Source: Rhizobium binae (GTDB lineage: Bacteria > Pseudomonadota > Alphaproteobacteria > Rhizobiales > Rhizobiaceae). From it: 64,000 nt of DNA. Shown one piece after another: positions 19,775-28,735 of this stretch (the stretch's first letter is position 1; each line of letters opens with the position of its first letter). The position numbers were made by a program, and so were the translations under genes. Location: the NCBI RefSeq assembly GCF_017357225.1, contig NZ_CP071605.1, positions 1-64,000 of the forward strand, read 5' to 3'. The notes below the pieces were generated by a model. The model searched no databases. It was not told the DNA's origin and saw only the letters and a list, made by a program, of their open reading frames with translations.

Positions 19775-20434
19775 ATGTCGGTATGGTCCGGCTATCTGAC
19801 ACTGATCCTTGAGGGCGCCCTGGTGACGATCCAGCTGACGGTCATGGGCTCGGCGCTGGCGCTTGTCATGGCCTTCCTGGGCGGTCTTGGCCGTCTATCG
19901 CGCTTCTTCGCCGTCCGCGCTCTGGCGACCGCCTATATCGAATTCTTCCGCGGCACTTCAATCTTCGTCCAGCTCTTCTGGGTCTATTTCGTGCTGCCCT
20001 TCGCAGGCCTAACCCTGACGCCGCTGCAGGCGGGCGTATTGGCGCTCGGGCTGAATGTCGGCGCCTATGGTGCGGAGGTGGTGCGTGGCGCCGTCAAGGC
20101 CGTCGGACGCGAACAGTCGGAAGCCTGCGTCGCGCTCAACCTGTCGCGCTACCAGCGCATGCGCCACGTCATCCTGCCGCAGGCGCTGCCGTTGATGCTG
20201 CCGACCTTTTGCAACAATGCGATCGAGCTCTTGAAGGGTACGGCGGTCGTGTCGCTGATCTCGCTGACGGACATGACCTTCCAGGCGCAGGTCGTGCGGG
20301 CACAGACCGGCAATACGCTGGTGCCCTTCGCGACGATCCTCATTCTCTATTTTCTCATGGCCCTGGCGATTTCGGCGGCAATGCGCCGGCTGGAGCGGCG
20401 GATGGCGCGTGGCGTCGACGGCATAAGGACCTGA
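19775..20434 (+). CDS. ehuC: Ectoine/hydroxyectoine ABC permease EhuC
   Basis: Inner-membrane permease (219 residues) of the His/Glu/Gln polar amino-acid family. Several hydrophobic spans and the EAA-type loop EQSEACVALNLSRYQRMRHVILPQALP (about 116-142) are visible, preceded by YIEFFRGTSIFVQLF. I use ATG 19775; TTG 19769 lies two codons upstream in frame. It pairs with EhuD, four bases downstream. Confidence 0.9.
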   Translation: MSVWSGYLTLILEGALVTIQLTVMGSALALVMAFLGGLGRLSRFFAVRALATAYIEFFRGTSIFVQLFWVYFVLPFAGLTLTPLQAGVLALGLNVGAYGAEVVRGAVKAVGREQSEACVALNLSRYQRMRHVILPQALPLMLPTFCNNAIELLKGTAVVSLISLTDMTFQAQVVRAQTGNTLVPFATILILYFLMALAISAAMRRLERRMARGVDGIRT

Positions 20435-20438
20435 TCGG

Positions 20439-21098
20439 ATGGAATGGGACTGGGATTTCGTCTGGCAGATCATGCCGACCCTTCTCGAAGGGTTCAAGAT
20501 TACCATCCTCGCCACCGTCCTCGGCGCTGCGGTCGCCATGGTCGTTGGCCTCGGTCTCGCGATTGCGCGACGGTCCCCGGTCGCCGCCATTTCCAGGACG
20601 GTCGGTTTTGTCTCGGAATTCATCCGCGGAACGCCGCTGCTCGTGCAGCTCTACTTCATGTTCTACGTGCTGCCAGATATCGGCATCCGGCTGTCGCCGC
20701 TCACCGCCGGCGTCATCGGCATGGGCATTCACTATGCGACCTATACCGCCGAGGTCTATCGCGCGGGGATCGAGAATGTGCCGCGCGGGCAATGGGAGGC
20801 GGCCAGGGCCACCAATTTGACGACGCGTCAGGCCTGGATCCACGTGGTCCTGCCGCAGGCCATCCCGCCGATGATCCCTGCGCTCGCCAATTACTTCATC
20901 GCCATGTTCAAGGAGACGCCGCTGCTCTCGGCGATCACCGTGCTCGAGCTGATGAACCAGGCCAAGAGCATCGCCAACAGCAACTATCGCTACATCGAAC
21001 CAATGACGCTCGTCGGCGTCTTCTTCCTCATCATCAGCCTGATCTCGGTCGTGGGCTTGCGCTGGCTCGAGGAACGTTACGCCAGGATGGATGATTGA
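20439..21098 (+). CDS. ehuD: Ectoine/hydroxyectoine ABC permease EhuD
   Basis: Second permease of the ectoine importer (219 residues). It carries the conserved FIRGTPLLVQLYFMFYVLPDIG segment and an EAA loop QWEAARATNLTTRQAWIHVVLPQAIPP. The start follows the ehuC stop by four bases and the stop overlaps the start of eutA by eight bases, so transport and catabolism genes are translationally linked. Confidence 0.92.
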   Translation: MEWDWDFVWQIMPTLLEGFKITILATVLGAAVAMVVGLGLAIARRSPVAAISRTVGFVSEFIRGTPLLVQLYFMFYVLPDIGIRLSPLTAGVIGMGIHYATYTAEVYRAGIENVPRGQWEAARATNLTTRQAWIHVVLPQAIPPMIPALANYFIAMFKETPLLSAITVLELMNQAKSIANSNYRYIEPMTLVGVFFLIISLISVVGLRWLEERYARMDD

Positions 21099-21879
21099 TA
21101 TGACCGCAGGAATCGAAATCATTCCCGCCGGCCGGCGGCCACGGCTGGACGACCGGCCGCTCGAAAAGCGCATCGGCCTCGTCATCCTGGCGACCGATCA
21201 CACAAGCGAAGTCGACTTCCGGCGCATGGTGGCCAGCGACCGCATCGGCGTCTATGTCAGCCGCATCCACTATGCCAATCCGGTCACGCCTGAAAACCTT
21301 CTGAAAATGCAGCCGTCGTTAACGGAAGGCGCCGGGCTGATCCTGCCGGATGAGACGCTGGATGCGGTCATGTATTCGTGTACCTCCGCCTCGGTCGTCA
21401 TCGGCGATCGAAATATCGAGGCGGCGATCCATCTGTCCAAGCCCGGCGTTCCCGTGGTGACGCCGACGGCCGCGGCCGTGAAGGGCTTGAAAGCGTTCAG
21501 CGCCCGCCGGATTTCGGTGCTGACGCCCTATACAATCGACACCAGCCGACCGATGGCGGATTATTTCGCGGATCTCGGTCTTACGATCGATCGTTTCACC
21601 TGCCTTGGCCTCAGCGACGACCGGGAGATGGCCCGGATTGCTCCGGATGAGATCGCCGTCTTGGCGCGTGAGGCGCTGGCGCCGCGGTCGGATGCGCTGT
21701 TCATTTCCTGCACTGCGCTGCGCGCCGCACAGGTCGCCGCCCGCATCGAAGCCGAGACGGGCAAGCCCGTGGTGACCAGCAACCTCGCAACCGCCTGGGC
21801 TTGCCTGAGGCTGTGCGGCGATGATCGGGCGCGGCCCGAATTCGGCCGGCTGATGGCCATGCCCTATGGGGAAGGCTGA
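21091..21879 (+). CDS. eutA: Ectoine utilization protein EutA (Asp/Glu racemase superfamily)
   Basis: EutA belongs to the maleate isomerase / Asp-Glu racemase fold and is tied to hydroxyectoine breakdown, presumably inverting the stereochemistry of the hydroxylated intermediate. The 262-residue protein has the two cysteines expected of the fold: C97 in YSCTSASVVIG and C207 in ISCTALRAAQ. ATG 21091 overlaps ehuD; ATG 21100 three codons later is an alternative. eutB begins just after its stop. Confidence 0.9.
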   Translation: MIDMTAGIEIIPAGRRPRLDDRPLEKRIGLVILATDHTSEVDFRRMVASDRIGVYVSRIHYANPVTPENLLKMQPSLTEGAGLILPDETLDAVMYSCTSASVVIGDRNIEAAIHLSKPGVPVVTPTAAAVKGLKAFSARRISVLTPYTIDTSRPMADYFADLGLTIDRFTCLGLSDDREMARIAPDEIAVLAREALAPRSDALFISCTALRAAQVAARIEAETGKPVVTSNLATAWACLRLCGDDRARPEFGRLMAMPYGEG

Positions 21880-21880
21880 G

Positions 21881-22882
21881 ATGGCGAGCGCCTTGCCGGT
21901 TTCGTTGAAGGATATCCGCGCGGCAGCGCAGTGGATCGGCAGCCATGTCGTGGAAACGCCGATCGTGCCGTCGGCACTGCTCGGCGCGATCGCCGGTGTT
22001 CCGGTCTGGCTGAAGCTCGAACATCACCAGACGACGGGCAGCTTCAAGCTGCGCGGGGCGACCAATGCGGTGCTGGCATTGTCGCCCGCGGAAAAGGCGC
22101 GCGGCGTCGTTGCCGCCTCGACCGGAAATCACGGCAGGGCGCTTGCCCATGCCGCGAAGGCGCAGGGCATGGTCGCGACGATCTGCATGTCGCGGCTGGT
22201 GCCGGAAAACAAGGTTTCGGAAATCCGCCGTCTCGGCGCCGAGGTGCGCATCATCGGACGATCGCAGGACGAGGCGCAGCAGGAGGTGGACCGGCTGGTG
22301 CGCGCGGACGGGCTGGTGGTGATCCCACCCTTCGACCATCCCGATGTCGTCGCCGGGCAGGGGACGCTGGGGCTCGAGATCATCGACGCCTTGCCGGAAG
22401 CGGCGACGGTGCTGGTGCCGCTGTCTGGCGGCGGCCTTGCGGCGGGCGTCGCAGCCGCGGTCAAGGGCATCAATCCCAAAACGAAAGTGATCGGCCTGAC
22501 GATGGAACGGGGGGCGGCGATGAAGGCGAGCCTCGATACCGGCTGGCCGGTGCAGGTCGAGGAAGTGTCGAGCCTTGCCGACTCGCTCGGCGGCGGCATC
22601 GGCCTCGACAACCGCGTGACCTTTGCCATGTGCCGCGACCTACTCGATGACGTCGTCCTGCTGACGGAGGCGGAGATCGCCGCCGGCATGCGCCATGCCT
22701 ATGCCTCCGAGGGCGAGATTATCGAGGGAGCGGGCGCAGTCGGCATCGCAGCGTTGCTGGCGGGGAAGATCCGCTCGGGCGGCCCCATCGTTGCGATCCT
22801 TTCCGGGCGCAATGTCGACATGGAACAGCATCGTCGGGTGATGGACGGCGAGACTGCAATCTGCGCGGAGGATGGCCCATGA
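21881..22882 (+). CDS. eutB: Hydroxyectoine utilization dehydratase EutB
   Basis: PLP enzyme of the threonine-dehydratase fold (fold type II), 333 residues. It is thought to act on the hydroxylated diaminobutyrate intermediate of 5-hydroxyectoine. The PLP lysine is K56 in TTGSFKLRGATN, and the phosphate-binding glycine loop is PLSGGGLAAGVAAA near 183-196. ATG 21881 has GGGGAAGG five bases upstream; an upstream ATG at 21866 lies inside eutA. Its end overlaps eutC by ATGA. Confidence 0.92.
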   Translation: MASALPVSLKDIRAAAQWIGSHVVETPIVPSALLGAIAGVPVWLKLEHHQTTGSFKLRGATNAVLALSPAEKARGVVAASTGNHGRALAHAAKAQGMVATICMSRLVPENKVSEIRRLGAEVRIIGRSQDEAQQEVDRLVRADGLVVIPPFDHPDVVAGQGTLGLEIIDALPEAATVLVPLSGGGLAAGVAAAVKGINPKTKVIGLTMERGAAMKASLDTGWPVQVEEVSSLADSLGGGIGLDNRVTFAMCRDLLDDVVLLTEAEIAAGMRHAYASEGEIIEGAGAVGIAALLAGKIRSGGPIVAILSGRNVDMEQHRRVMDGETAICAEDGP

Positions 22883-23871
22883 GCCGGATGATCATTCTGA
22901 CGGAAGCGGAATTGCGAGAGGTCGTGACGCTCGACCGCGATGCGGTCGCTTGCGTCGAACAGGCTTTCGCAGCGCTCGCGACCAAGGCCGTCGCCATGCC
23001 GCCGATCCTGCGGCTCGATATTCCCGAGCATCGGGGCGAGGTCGATGTGAAGACCGCTTACGTGCCGGGGATAGAAGGCTTCGCGATCAAGATCAGCCCA
23101 GGTTTCTTCGACAATCCCAAGATCGGCCTATCGAGCACCAACGGCATGATGGTGCTGCTGTCGAGCCGGACCGGTCTGGTGCAGGCCCTGCTGCTGGACA
23201 ACGGCTACCTCACTGATGTGCGCACCGCCGCAGCCGGCGCCGTCGCGGCAAAACATCTGTCGCGACAAAATTCCAACGTCGCCGCAATTTTCGGCGCCGG
23301 AATGCAGGCGCGGCTGCAGCTGGAAGCGCTGACGCTGGTGCGGCCGATCCGTGAAGCCAGGCTATGGGCGCGTGACGCGGCCAAGGCCGAGGGGGTGGCT
23401 GCGGAACTGGCGGCAAGGCTCGGCTTTCCCGTCAACGCGATATCGGATCCGAGAGAAGCAATGTCGGGCGCCGACCTTATCGTGACCACCACGCCGGCGG
23501 AAAAACCGATCATCGAAACGGGGTGGCTCAAGCCGGGGCAGCATCTGACGGCCATGGGCTCGGACGCCGAGCACAAGAACGAGATCGATCCGGCAGTCAT
23601 TGCGGGCGCCGGCCTCTATGTCGCCGACAGCCTGAAGCAGACGCGCCGGCTCGGCGAGTTGCACCATGCGATCGAAGCGGGCCTCGTCGCCAACGATGCC
23701 GATTTCGCCGAACTCGGCCGGATCATCGCCGGGCGGATGCCGGGCAGAACGAGCAGCGACCAGATCACCGTCGCCGACCTCACGGGAACCGGCGTTCAGG
23801 ACACCGCCATTGCCACGCTCGCCTTTGCCCGCGCCGACGCGGCGAAGGCCGGCACCACATTCGAGAGCTAA
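22879..23871 (+). CDS. eutC: Ectoine utilization protein EutC (ornithine cyclodeaminase family)
   Basis: NAD-binding protein of the ornithine cyclodeaminase / mu-crystallin family, 330 residues, proposed to act with EutB in handling the hydroxyectoine branch. It shows the substrate-domain segment VDVKTAYVPG, the Rossmann stretch NVAAIFGAGMQARLQLEAL (about 134-152), and GADLIVTTTPAEKPI. The start overlaps the eutB stop (ATGA), indicating coupling. Exact chemistry is not fully settled for the family. Confidence 0.9.
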   Translation: MSRMIILTEAELREVVTLDRDAVACVEQAFAALATKAVAMPPILRLDIPEHRGEVDVKTAYVPGIEGFAIKISPGFFDNPKIGLSSTNGMMVLLSSRTGLVQALLLDNGYLTDVRTAAAGAVAAKHLSRQNSNVAAIFGAGMQARLQLEALTLVRPIREARLWARDAAKAEGVAAELAARLGFPVNAISDPREAMSGADLIVTTTPAEKPIIETGWLKPGQHLTAMGSDAEHKNEIDPAVIAGAGLYVADSLKQTRRLGELHHAIEAGLVANDADFAELGRIIAGRMPGRTSSDQITVADLTGTGVQDTAIATLAFARADAAKAGTTFES

Positions 23872-23903
23872 CCGGCGTGGCGCCGGAGAAGAAGGGAAGA
23901 GAC

Positions 23904-25085
23904 ATGACGCAACCCCATCTGAAGTTTTCGCTCGGCGAATATGCCGCGCGGCTGGAAAAGACACGGCGTGCCATGGAAGCGAATGGCGTCGACCTGCTTA
24001 TTGTCAGCGACCCGTCGAATATGGCCTGGCTGACCGGCTATGACGGCTGGTCCTTCTACGTGCATCAGGCGGTGATCGTGCCGCCGCAGGGCGAACCGAT
24101 CTGGTTCGGCCGCGGCCAGGACGCCAACGGCGCCAAGCTCACCGCCTATCTCAGCCACGATAACATCGTCGGCTATCCCGATCATTACGTGCAATCGACC
24201 GAACGCCATCCGATGGACTATCTCTCCGGCATCCTGACGGAGCGCGGCTTCGGCAAGCTGACGATCGGCGTCGAGATGGACAATTACTGGTTCTCGGCGG
24301 CCGCCTTCGCCGCGTTGCAAAAGCATCTGCCGAACGCGCACTTCGTTGATGCAACCGCCCTCGTCAACTGGCAGCGCGCGGTCAAGAGCGAAACCGAAAT
24401 CCAATACATGCGCAATGCCGCCCGCATCGTCGAGGCGATGCATGCCCGCATCTTCGACAAGATAGAAGTCGGCATGCGCAAGTGCGATCTCGTCGCCGAA
24501 ATTTACGATGCCGGCACCCGTGGCGTCGACGGCATCGGCGGCGACTATCCGGCGATCGTGCCGCTGCTGCCGTCGGGTGTCGAAGCATCCGCGCCGCATC
24601 TGACCTGGGACGACCGGCCGTTGAAGAAGGGCGAGGGCACCTTCTTCGAAATCGCCGGCTGCTACAATCGCTATCACCTGCCATTGTCGCGTACCGTCTT
24701 CCTCGGCAAGCCGACGCAGGCTTTCCTAGATGCCGAAAAAGCGACGCTGGAGGGCATGGAGGCCGGTCTTGCTGTTGCCAGGCCCGGCAACACCTGCGAG
24801 GATATCGCCAACGCCTTCTTCGCGGTCCTGAAGAAATACGGCATCGTCAAGGACAACCGCACGGGCTATCCGATCGGCCTTTCCTATCCGCCGGATTGGG
24901 GCGAACGCACCATGAGCCTGCGGCCAGGCGACCGGACGGAATTGAAGCCCGGCATGACCTTCCATTTCATGACCGGTCTCTGGTTGGAGGACATGGGGTT
25001 CGAGACGACCGAGAGCATCCTCATCACCGAGAGCGGTGTCGAGTGCCTGGCCAATGTGCCGCGCAAGCTGATGGTCAAGGATTGA
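23904..25085 (+). CDS. doeA: Ectoine hydrolase EutD/DoeA (M24 peptidase fold)
   Basis: DoeA opens the ectoine ring to N-alpha-acetyl-L-2,4-diaminobutyrate. The 393-residue protein has a creatinase N-terminal domain (MAWLTGYDGWSFYVHQAVI) and an M24 pita-bread catalytic domain with EGTFFEIAGCYNRYHLPLSR and a C-terminal GMTFHFMTGLWLEDMGFETTES. As expected for creatinase-like members, the set of metal ligands is not that of a classical aminopeptidase. The start is ATG 23904, after GGGAAGAG. Confidence 0.93.
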   Translation: MTQPHLKFSLGEYAARLEKTRRAMEANGVDLLIVSDPSNMAWLTGYDGWSFYVHQAVIVPPQGEPIWFGRGQDANGAKLTAYLSHDNIVGYPDHYVQSTERHPMDYLSGILTERGFGKLTIGVEMDNYWFSAAAFAALQKHLPNAHFVDATALVNWQRAVKSETEIQYMRNAARIVEAMHARIFDKIEVGMRKCDLVAEIYDAGTRGVDGIGGDYPAIVPLLPSGVEASAPHLTWDDRPLKKGEGTFFEIAGCYNRYHLPLSRTVFLGKPTQAFLDAEKATLEGMEAGLAVARPGNTCEDIANAFFAVLKKYGIVKDNRTGYPIGLSYPPDWGERTMSLRPGDRTELKPGMTFHFMTGLWLEDMGFETTESILITESGVECLANVPRKLMVKD

Positions 25086-25092
25086 TGCTATC

Positions 25093-26100
25093 ATGACAGA
25101 GACCCGTTTGCCGCCGTCGCCGATCAGCGCGACGGTCGATTTCACCGCCGAGGGCGTTCAGCACGGTTTCCTCAGGCTGCCTTACAGTCGCGACGATTCC
25201 GCCTGGGGCTCGGTGATGATCCCGATTACGGTCGTCAGAAACGGCAAAGGGCCGACCGCCCTTCTGACTGGCGGCAATCACGGCGACGAATACGAAGGTC
25301 CGATCGCGCTTTTCGACCTCGCCTGCTGCCTGCAGGCCGAGGCGGTGAGCGGCGCCGTCATCATCATCCCGGCCATGAATTATCCTGCGTTCCTGGCAGG
25401 GACTAGGACGTCGCCGATCGACAGAGGCAATATGAACCGCAGCTTTCCCGGCCGTCCGGACGGGACGGTGACCGAGAAGATTGCGGACTATTTCCAGCGC
25501 GTGCTTCTGCCGATGGCGGATCTTGTTCTCGATTTCCATTCTGGCGGCAGGACACTCGATTTTCTGCCTTTCTGTGCGGCGCATATTCTGCCGGATAGAA
25601 GGCAGGAGGCGCAGGCGTTCGAATATGTGGCCGCATTCGGCGCGCCTTATTCGATGAAGATGCTGGAGATCGATGCGGTTGGCATGTACGACACCGCAGC
25701 CGAGGAAATGGGCAAGATCTTTGTCACCACGGAGCTCGGAGGCGGCGGGACCGCTACAGCCAGGAGCGCGGCGATTGCCAAACACGGTGTGATCAACGTG
25801 CTGCGGCATGCGGGGATCGTTGCCGGCGCCGTCGAGCCAGGTCCAACGACGTGGCTCGACATGCCGGACGACCGCTGTTTTTCTTTCGCGGACGAGGGTG
25901 GATTGATCGAACCAGCCATCGATCTGGGTGAAGAGGTCACTAAGAATGCCGTCCTTGCCCGCATCTATTCGACAGGACGAACGGGTGAGCCGCCGCGCGA
26001 GATCCGCGCCGCCATGGACGGCATTCTCTGCGCCCGGCATTTTCCGGGGCTGGTCAAACCGGGCGACTGCGTTGCGGTCTTGGCGATCGTGACCAACTAA
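25093..26100 (+). CDS. doeB: N-alpha-acetyl-L-2,4-diaminobutyrate deacetylase EutE/DoeB
   Basis: Zinc-dependent deacylase of the succinylglutamate desuccinylase/aspartoacylase family, 335 residues. It removes acetate to give L-2,4-diaminobutyrate for DoeD. Zinc ligands are visible in LTGGNHGDEYEGP (His and Glu) and in LVLDFHSGG (His). It lies seven bases after doeA and is the last gene of the rightward ectoine operon, converging on the chemoreceptor gene. Confidence 0.93.
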   Translation: MTETRLPPSPISATVDFTAEGVQHGFLRLPYSRDDSAWGSVMIPITVVRNGKGPTALLTGGNHGDEYEGPIALFDLACCLQAEAVSGAVIIIPAMNYPAFLAGTRTSPIDRGNMNRSFPGRPDGTVTEKIADYFQRVLLPMADLVLDFHSGGRTLDFLPFCAAHILPDRRQEAQAFEYVAAFGAPYSMKMLEIDAVGMYDTAAEEMGKIFVTTELGGGGTATARSAAIAKHGVINVLRHAGIVAGAVEPGPTTWLDMPDDRCFSFADEGGLIEPAIDLGEEVTKNAVLARIYSTGRTGEPPREIRAAMDGILCARHFPGLVKPGDCVAVLAIVTN

Positions 26101-26146
26101 GGGATGGAGCAAGCAGCGGCGAGCGGCGTTTCGTCCGCGATGCGAC

Positions 26147-28024
26147 TCAGGCGGCCTTGTATGATCTCGAGCCGGCGGTAGCCGCACCAGTCTGAAAGCG
26201 GCTGACAACGCCTTCCAGCGTCTGCGTCTGACCGCCGAGGGCGCGGCAGGCAGAGACAGTTTCCGCAGCCATGGCGGCATTTTGCTGCGTGACTTCGTCG
26301 AGCGTGCTGACGGAGGCGTCGATCTCGCCGATCGCCGTTGCCTGCTCGGAGGATAAGGACGCGATGCGGGCGATCAGGCCAGAAACCTGTTCGACCTGAC
26401 CTTCGATCTCCAAAAGTGCCTTCCCGGTGCGGTTGACGAGTTCCACCCCGGTGGATACTTGGGTCGAGGAGGTGGAAATCACCGTCCTGATCTCCTTCGC
26501 TGCATTGGCCGAGCGCAAGGCGAGTTCACGCACTTCCTGGGCGACGACGGCAAAACCCTTGCCGGCCTCGCCGGCGCGTGCGGCTTCGACGCCGGCATTC
26601 AGCGCCAGAAGATTGGTCTGGAAGGCGATTTCATCAATCACGTTGACGATTTCTCCGATCTGGGCCGACGAGCCTTCGATCCTTCCCATAGCGGTGATCG
26701 CATCGCGGACGATGGCGGCGGAATGTTCGGCGCTGCTGCGGGTCTCGGCCATAAGTCCGGTTGCGAGGCCGGCATGATGGGAAGCGTCCTTGGCTTTGGT
26801 GTTCATCTCCTTGAGCGCGGCAGTCGCCTCTTCAAGCATTGCGGCCTGCTGCTCAGTGCGGGAGGCGAGACTGTCGGCCGCAACGGTGATGCCCGTGGAG
26901 GAGCTGCCGACCTGCCTGGAAGTGTGGGCGATTTCGGCCATTGAGGCGGAAAGCGCGTTCATGCTGTCATTGAATTTCGCGCGCAACGCCTCGTAGGCCG
27001 CGGCAAAGGGTGTCGTGATCCGGCAATCCAGATTGCCGTGCGACAACTGGTCCAAACCATATGACAGCTGATCGATAACCGTATCCCGTGTCTGCTGCTC
27101 GGCGGCTTTTTCGGCCATCTGGCCGCGTTCTCGTGCGATTTCGGCATCACGACGTGCCGTTTCGCGCGTCTGTGCGTCTTGTCGCTCCAGCGCGTTAAGG
27201 CGGAACACCGCAACGGCCTTCGACATCGCGCCGATCTCGTCGGAGCGGTTGGCGTAGGGAACCTCCGATGAAAAATCGCCTTCGGCGAGGCCGCCCATAT
27301 AGGCCTTCATGCCCGCCAGCGGCACGATGGCCCGGCGGCGCAGAAGATAAAGCCCAGCCAGCAGCAGGGCGAAGGAACCGATACCTGCGGCGCCCGCATA
27401 TATCGTCCAGGTGACGATTTCCGAAGCCGCGTTGGTCTCCTGGCCCTTTAGGAAGGCGTCCGAATTTGCGACAAGCTTTTCAACTGCGTCCTGATGTGCA
27501 TGGAAGGCGGCGCGCAGTTGCTCGATCGCACCATGCGCCTTGTTTTCGTCATTGGCGTTCAGGGCAGGGATGATCGCGCGGTTCATCACCTGCCAAAATG
27601 CGTCGCCTTTGGCGAGCACATCGTTCTCAAGCTCGTCCTTTAGAGCCTGCGGCAGTTGCGTCGATTTCCAATAGGCGCGCCGGTCGTCGTAAGCGGTTTT
27701 GAGATTTGCGATCTTGGCAAGATTGATCTCGGTCAGTTCGGGAAATTTACTGGCCTCGAAAGACAGCATGTAGGATTCGACCACGAACAGCGGCGGCGGC
27801 AGGATATCTGCAATCAGATCCTTGCCGTAAACCACCTGCTCATAAACCGGGCCGTTGACCTTCAGCCGTTCGAGCGCCGATTGCTGCAAGCCGATCGACA
27901 TGAAAATACCGGTCGAAACGGCTACGCCGAAGACCACCAAACTGCGGGCAATAGTAAATGCCAAGGCTGTCTCCAAATAAATTGTGGCACCGTTTCTTTG
28001 GGGCGCCTGATTTACGTGGGTCAT
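26147..28024 (-). CDS. Methyl-accepting chemotaxis protein
   Basis: Transmembrane chemoreceptor, 625 residues. The order is a first membrane span (about 27-46), a helical periplasmic sensor of about 150 residues, a second span (about 205-232), HAMP, then the long cytoplasmic helical bundle. The signalling tip is [20 protein letters not shown] followed by [20 protein letters not shown]. An in-frame TTG at 27964, six bases after GGAG, would start directly at the first span (AFTIARSL) and may be the true start. The ligand is unknown; its place beside the ectoine operon is suggestive only. Confidence 0.9.
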   Translation of the reverse strand: MTHVNQAPQRNGATIYLETALAFTIARSLVVFGVAVSTGIFMSIGLQQSALERLKVNGPVYEQVVYGKDLIADILPPPLFVVESYMLSFEASKFPELTEINLAKIANLKTAYDDRRAYWKSTQLPQALKDELENDVLAKGDAFWQVMNRAIIPALNANDENKAHGAIEQLRAAFHAHQDAVEKLVANSDAFLKGQETNAASEIVTWTIYAGAAGIGSFALLLAGLYLLRRRAIVPLAGMKAYMGGLAEGDFSSEVPYANRSDEIGAMSKAVAVFRLNALERQDAQTRETARRDAEIARERGQMAEKAAEQQTRDTVIDQLSYGLDQLSHGNLDCRITTPFAAAYEALRAKFNDSMNALSASMAEIAHTSRQVGSSSTGITVAADSLASRTEQQAAMLEEATAALKEMNTKAKDASHHAGLATGLMAETRSSAEHSAAIVRDAITAMGRIEGSSAQIGEIVNVIDEIAFQTNLLALNAGVEAARAGEAGKGFAVVAQEVRELALRSANAAKEIRTVISTSSTQVSTGVELVNRTGKALLEIEGQVEQVSGLIARIASLSSEQATAIGEIDASVSTLDEVTQQNAAMAAETVSACRALGGQTQTLEGVVSRFQTGAATAGSRSYKAA

Positions 28025-28105
28025 TATTTCGCAAGATCACTGAAAATATAGTTAATTCTTTGAGCGTCGAGCGCTGGCCCGGTATTGTGCCAGACGGTTG
28101 CAGAC

Positions 28106-28402
28106 TCACTGACAGAAGCGGCGGTAGAGCACCTTCATGATTTCGATGACCGTCGGATCCCGAATGAAGTAATAGAGCGTCCGGTGCTCGCGACGGAAAT
28201 CGACGATACCTTCCTTCTTCAGTTTCGCCAGATGCTGCGACATCGAAGTTTGCGGAATATCCGTCGCGTCGATCAGGGCCGTGACGTGTCGTTCTCCCTC
28301 AAGCAACTGGCAGAGCACGAGCAACCGATGCTCATTGGCCAAGCCGCTGAGAAAGTTGGCGGCATCGCCGGCCTTCTTTTCCATTGCCTGGGCGATTTCC
28401 AT
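28106..28402 (-). CDS. ArsR-family persulfide-sensing repressor, BigR/SqrR-like
   Basis: Winged-helix repressor with HVTALIDATDIPQTSMSQHLAKL as recognition region. It keeps two cysteines, C31 in LVLCQLLEGE and C97 in YRRFCQ, in the positions that BigR and SqrR use to sense reactive sulfur by forming a disulfide or polysulfide bridge. I start it at ATG 28402 because GAGGA precedes it; an ATG at 28423 has no ribosome-binding site and abuts a near-perfect palindrome. It is divergent from the SQR gene, which fits a sulfide-responsive switch. Confidence 0.85.
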   Translation of the reverse strand: MEIAQAMEKKAGDAANFLSGLANEHRLLVLCQLLEGERHVTALIDATDIPQTSMSQHLAKLKKEGIVDFRREHRTLYYFIRDPTVIEIMKVLYRRFCQ

Positions 28403-28426
28403 CTTATCCTCTTTACGTTTCATATT

Positions 28427-28450
28427 TTTATGATATCAAGATATTATAAA
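28427..28450. promoter_or_regulatory. BigR-type operator palindrome
   Basis: TTTATGATATC and GATATTATAAA flank a two-base centre; 10 of 11 positions pair. It is AT-rich in a GC-rich setting and contains TATAAT on the minus strand, so repressor binding would block the repressor's own promoter. The following 285 bases up to the SQR start (28736) contain no other gene or motif I can support. Confidence 0.7.
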
Positions 28451-28735
28451 GTGAGAATTTGATCAATGACATGACCCGTGCCTGACGCAAATAGCACAGC
28501 ACGCACGGGGTTGAACCACAAATGCGCACGTCGATCCCCGACCGTCATTGTTCGGCACGCGGCAAGCCGCCCCGACAGTGACTGGTGACGGCGACCGAGA
28601 GCATCGCCGTGCCCGACGCGCTTTGCGTGCCAAAGTTGGGGTGAGACCCGCCGGACAAAGCTCATCGAGATTGATCGACGTCAAGGGGTGGCCGGGCGCG
28701 CTGCGATACGCTTAAGAAACGGGATGGAGGAAGCC

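Noticed and set aside
28444..28684. Two short cysteine-rich minus-strand frames between the ArsR and SQR genes
   Set aside because: No start signals, no recognisable domain, and they would overlap the divergent promoter region.
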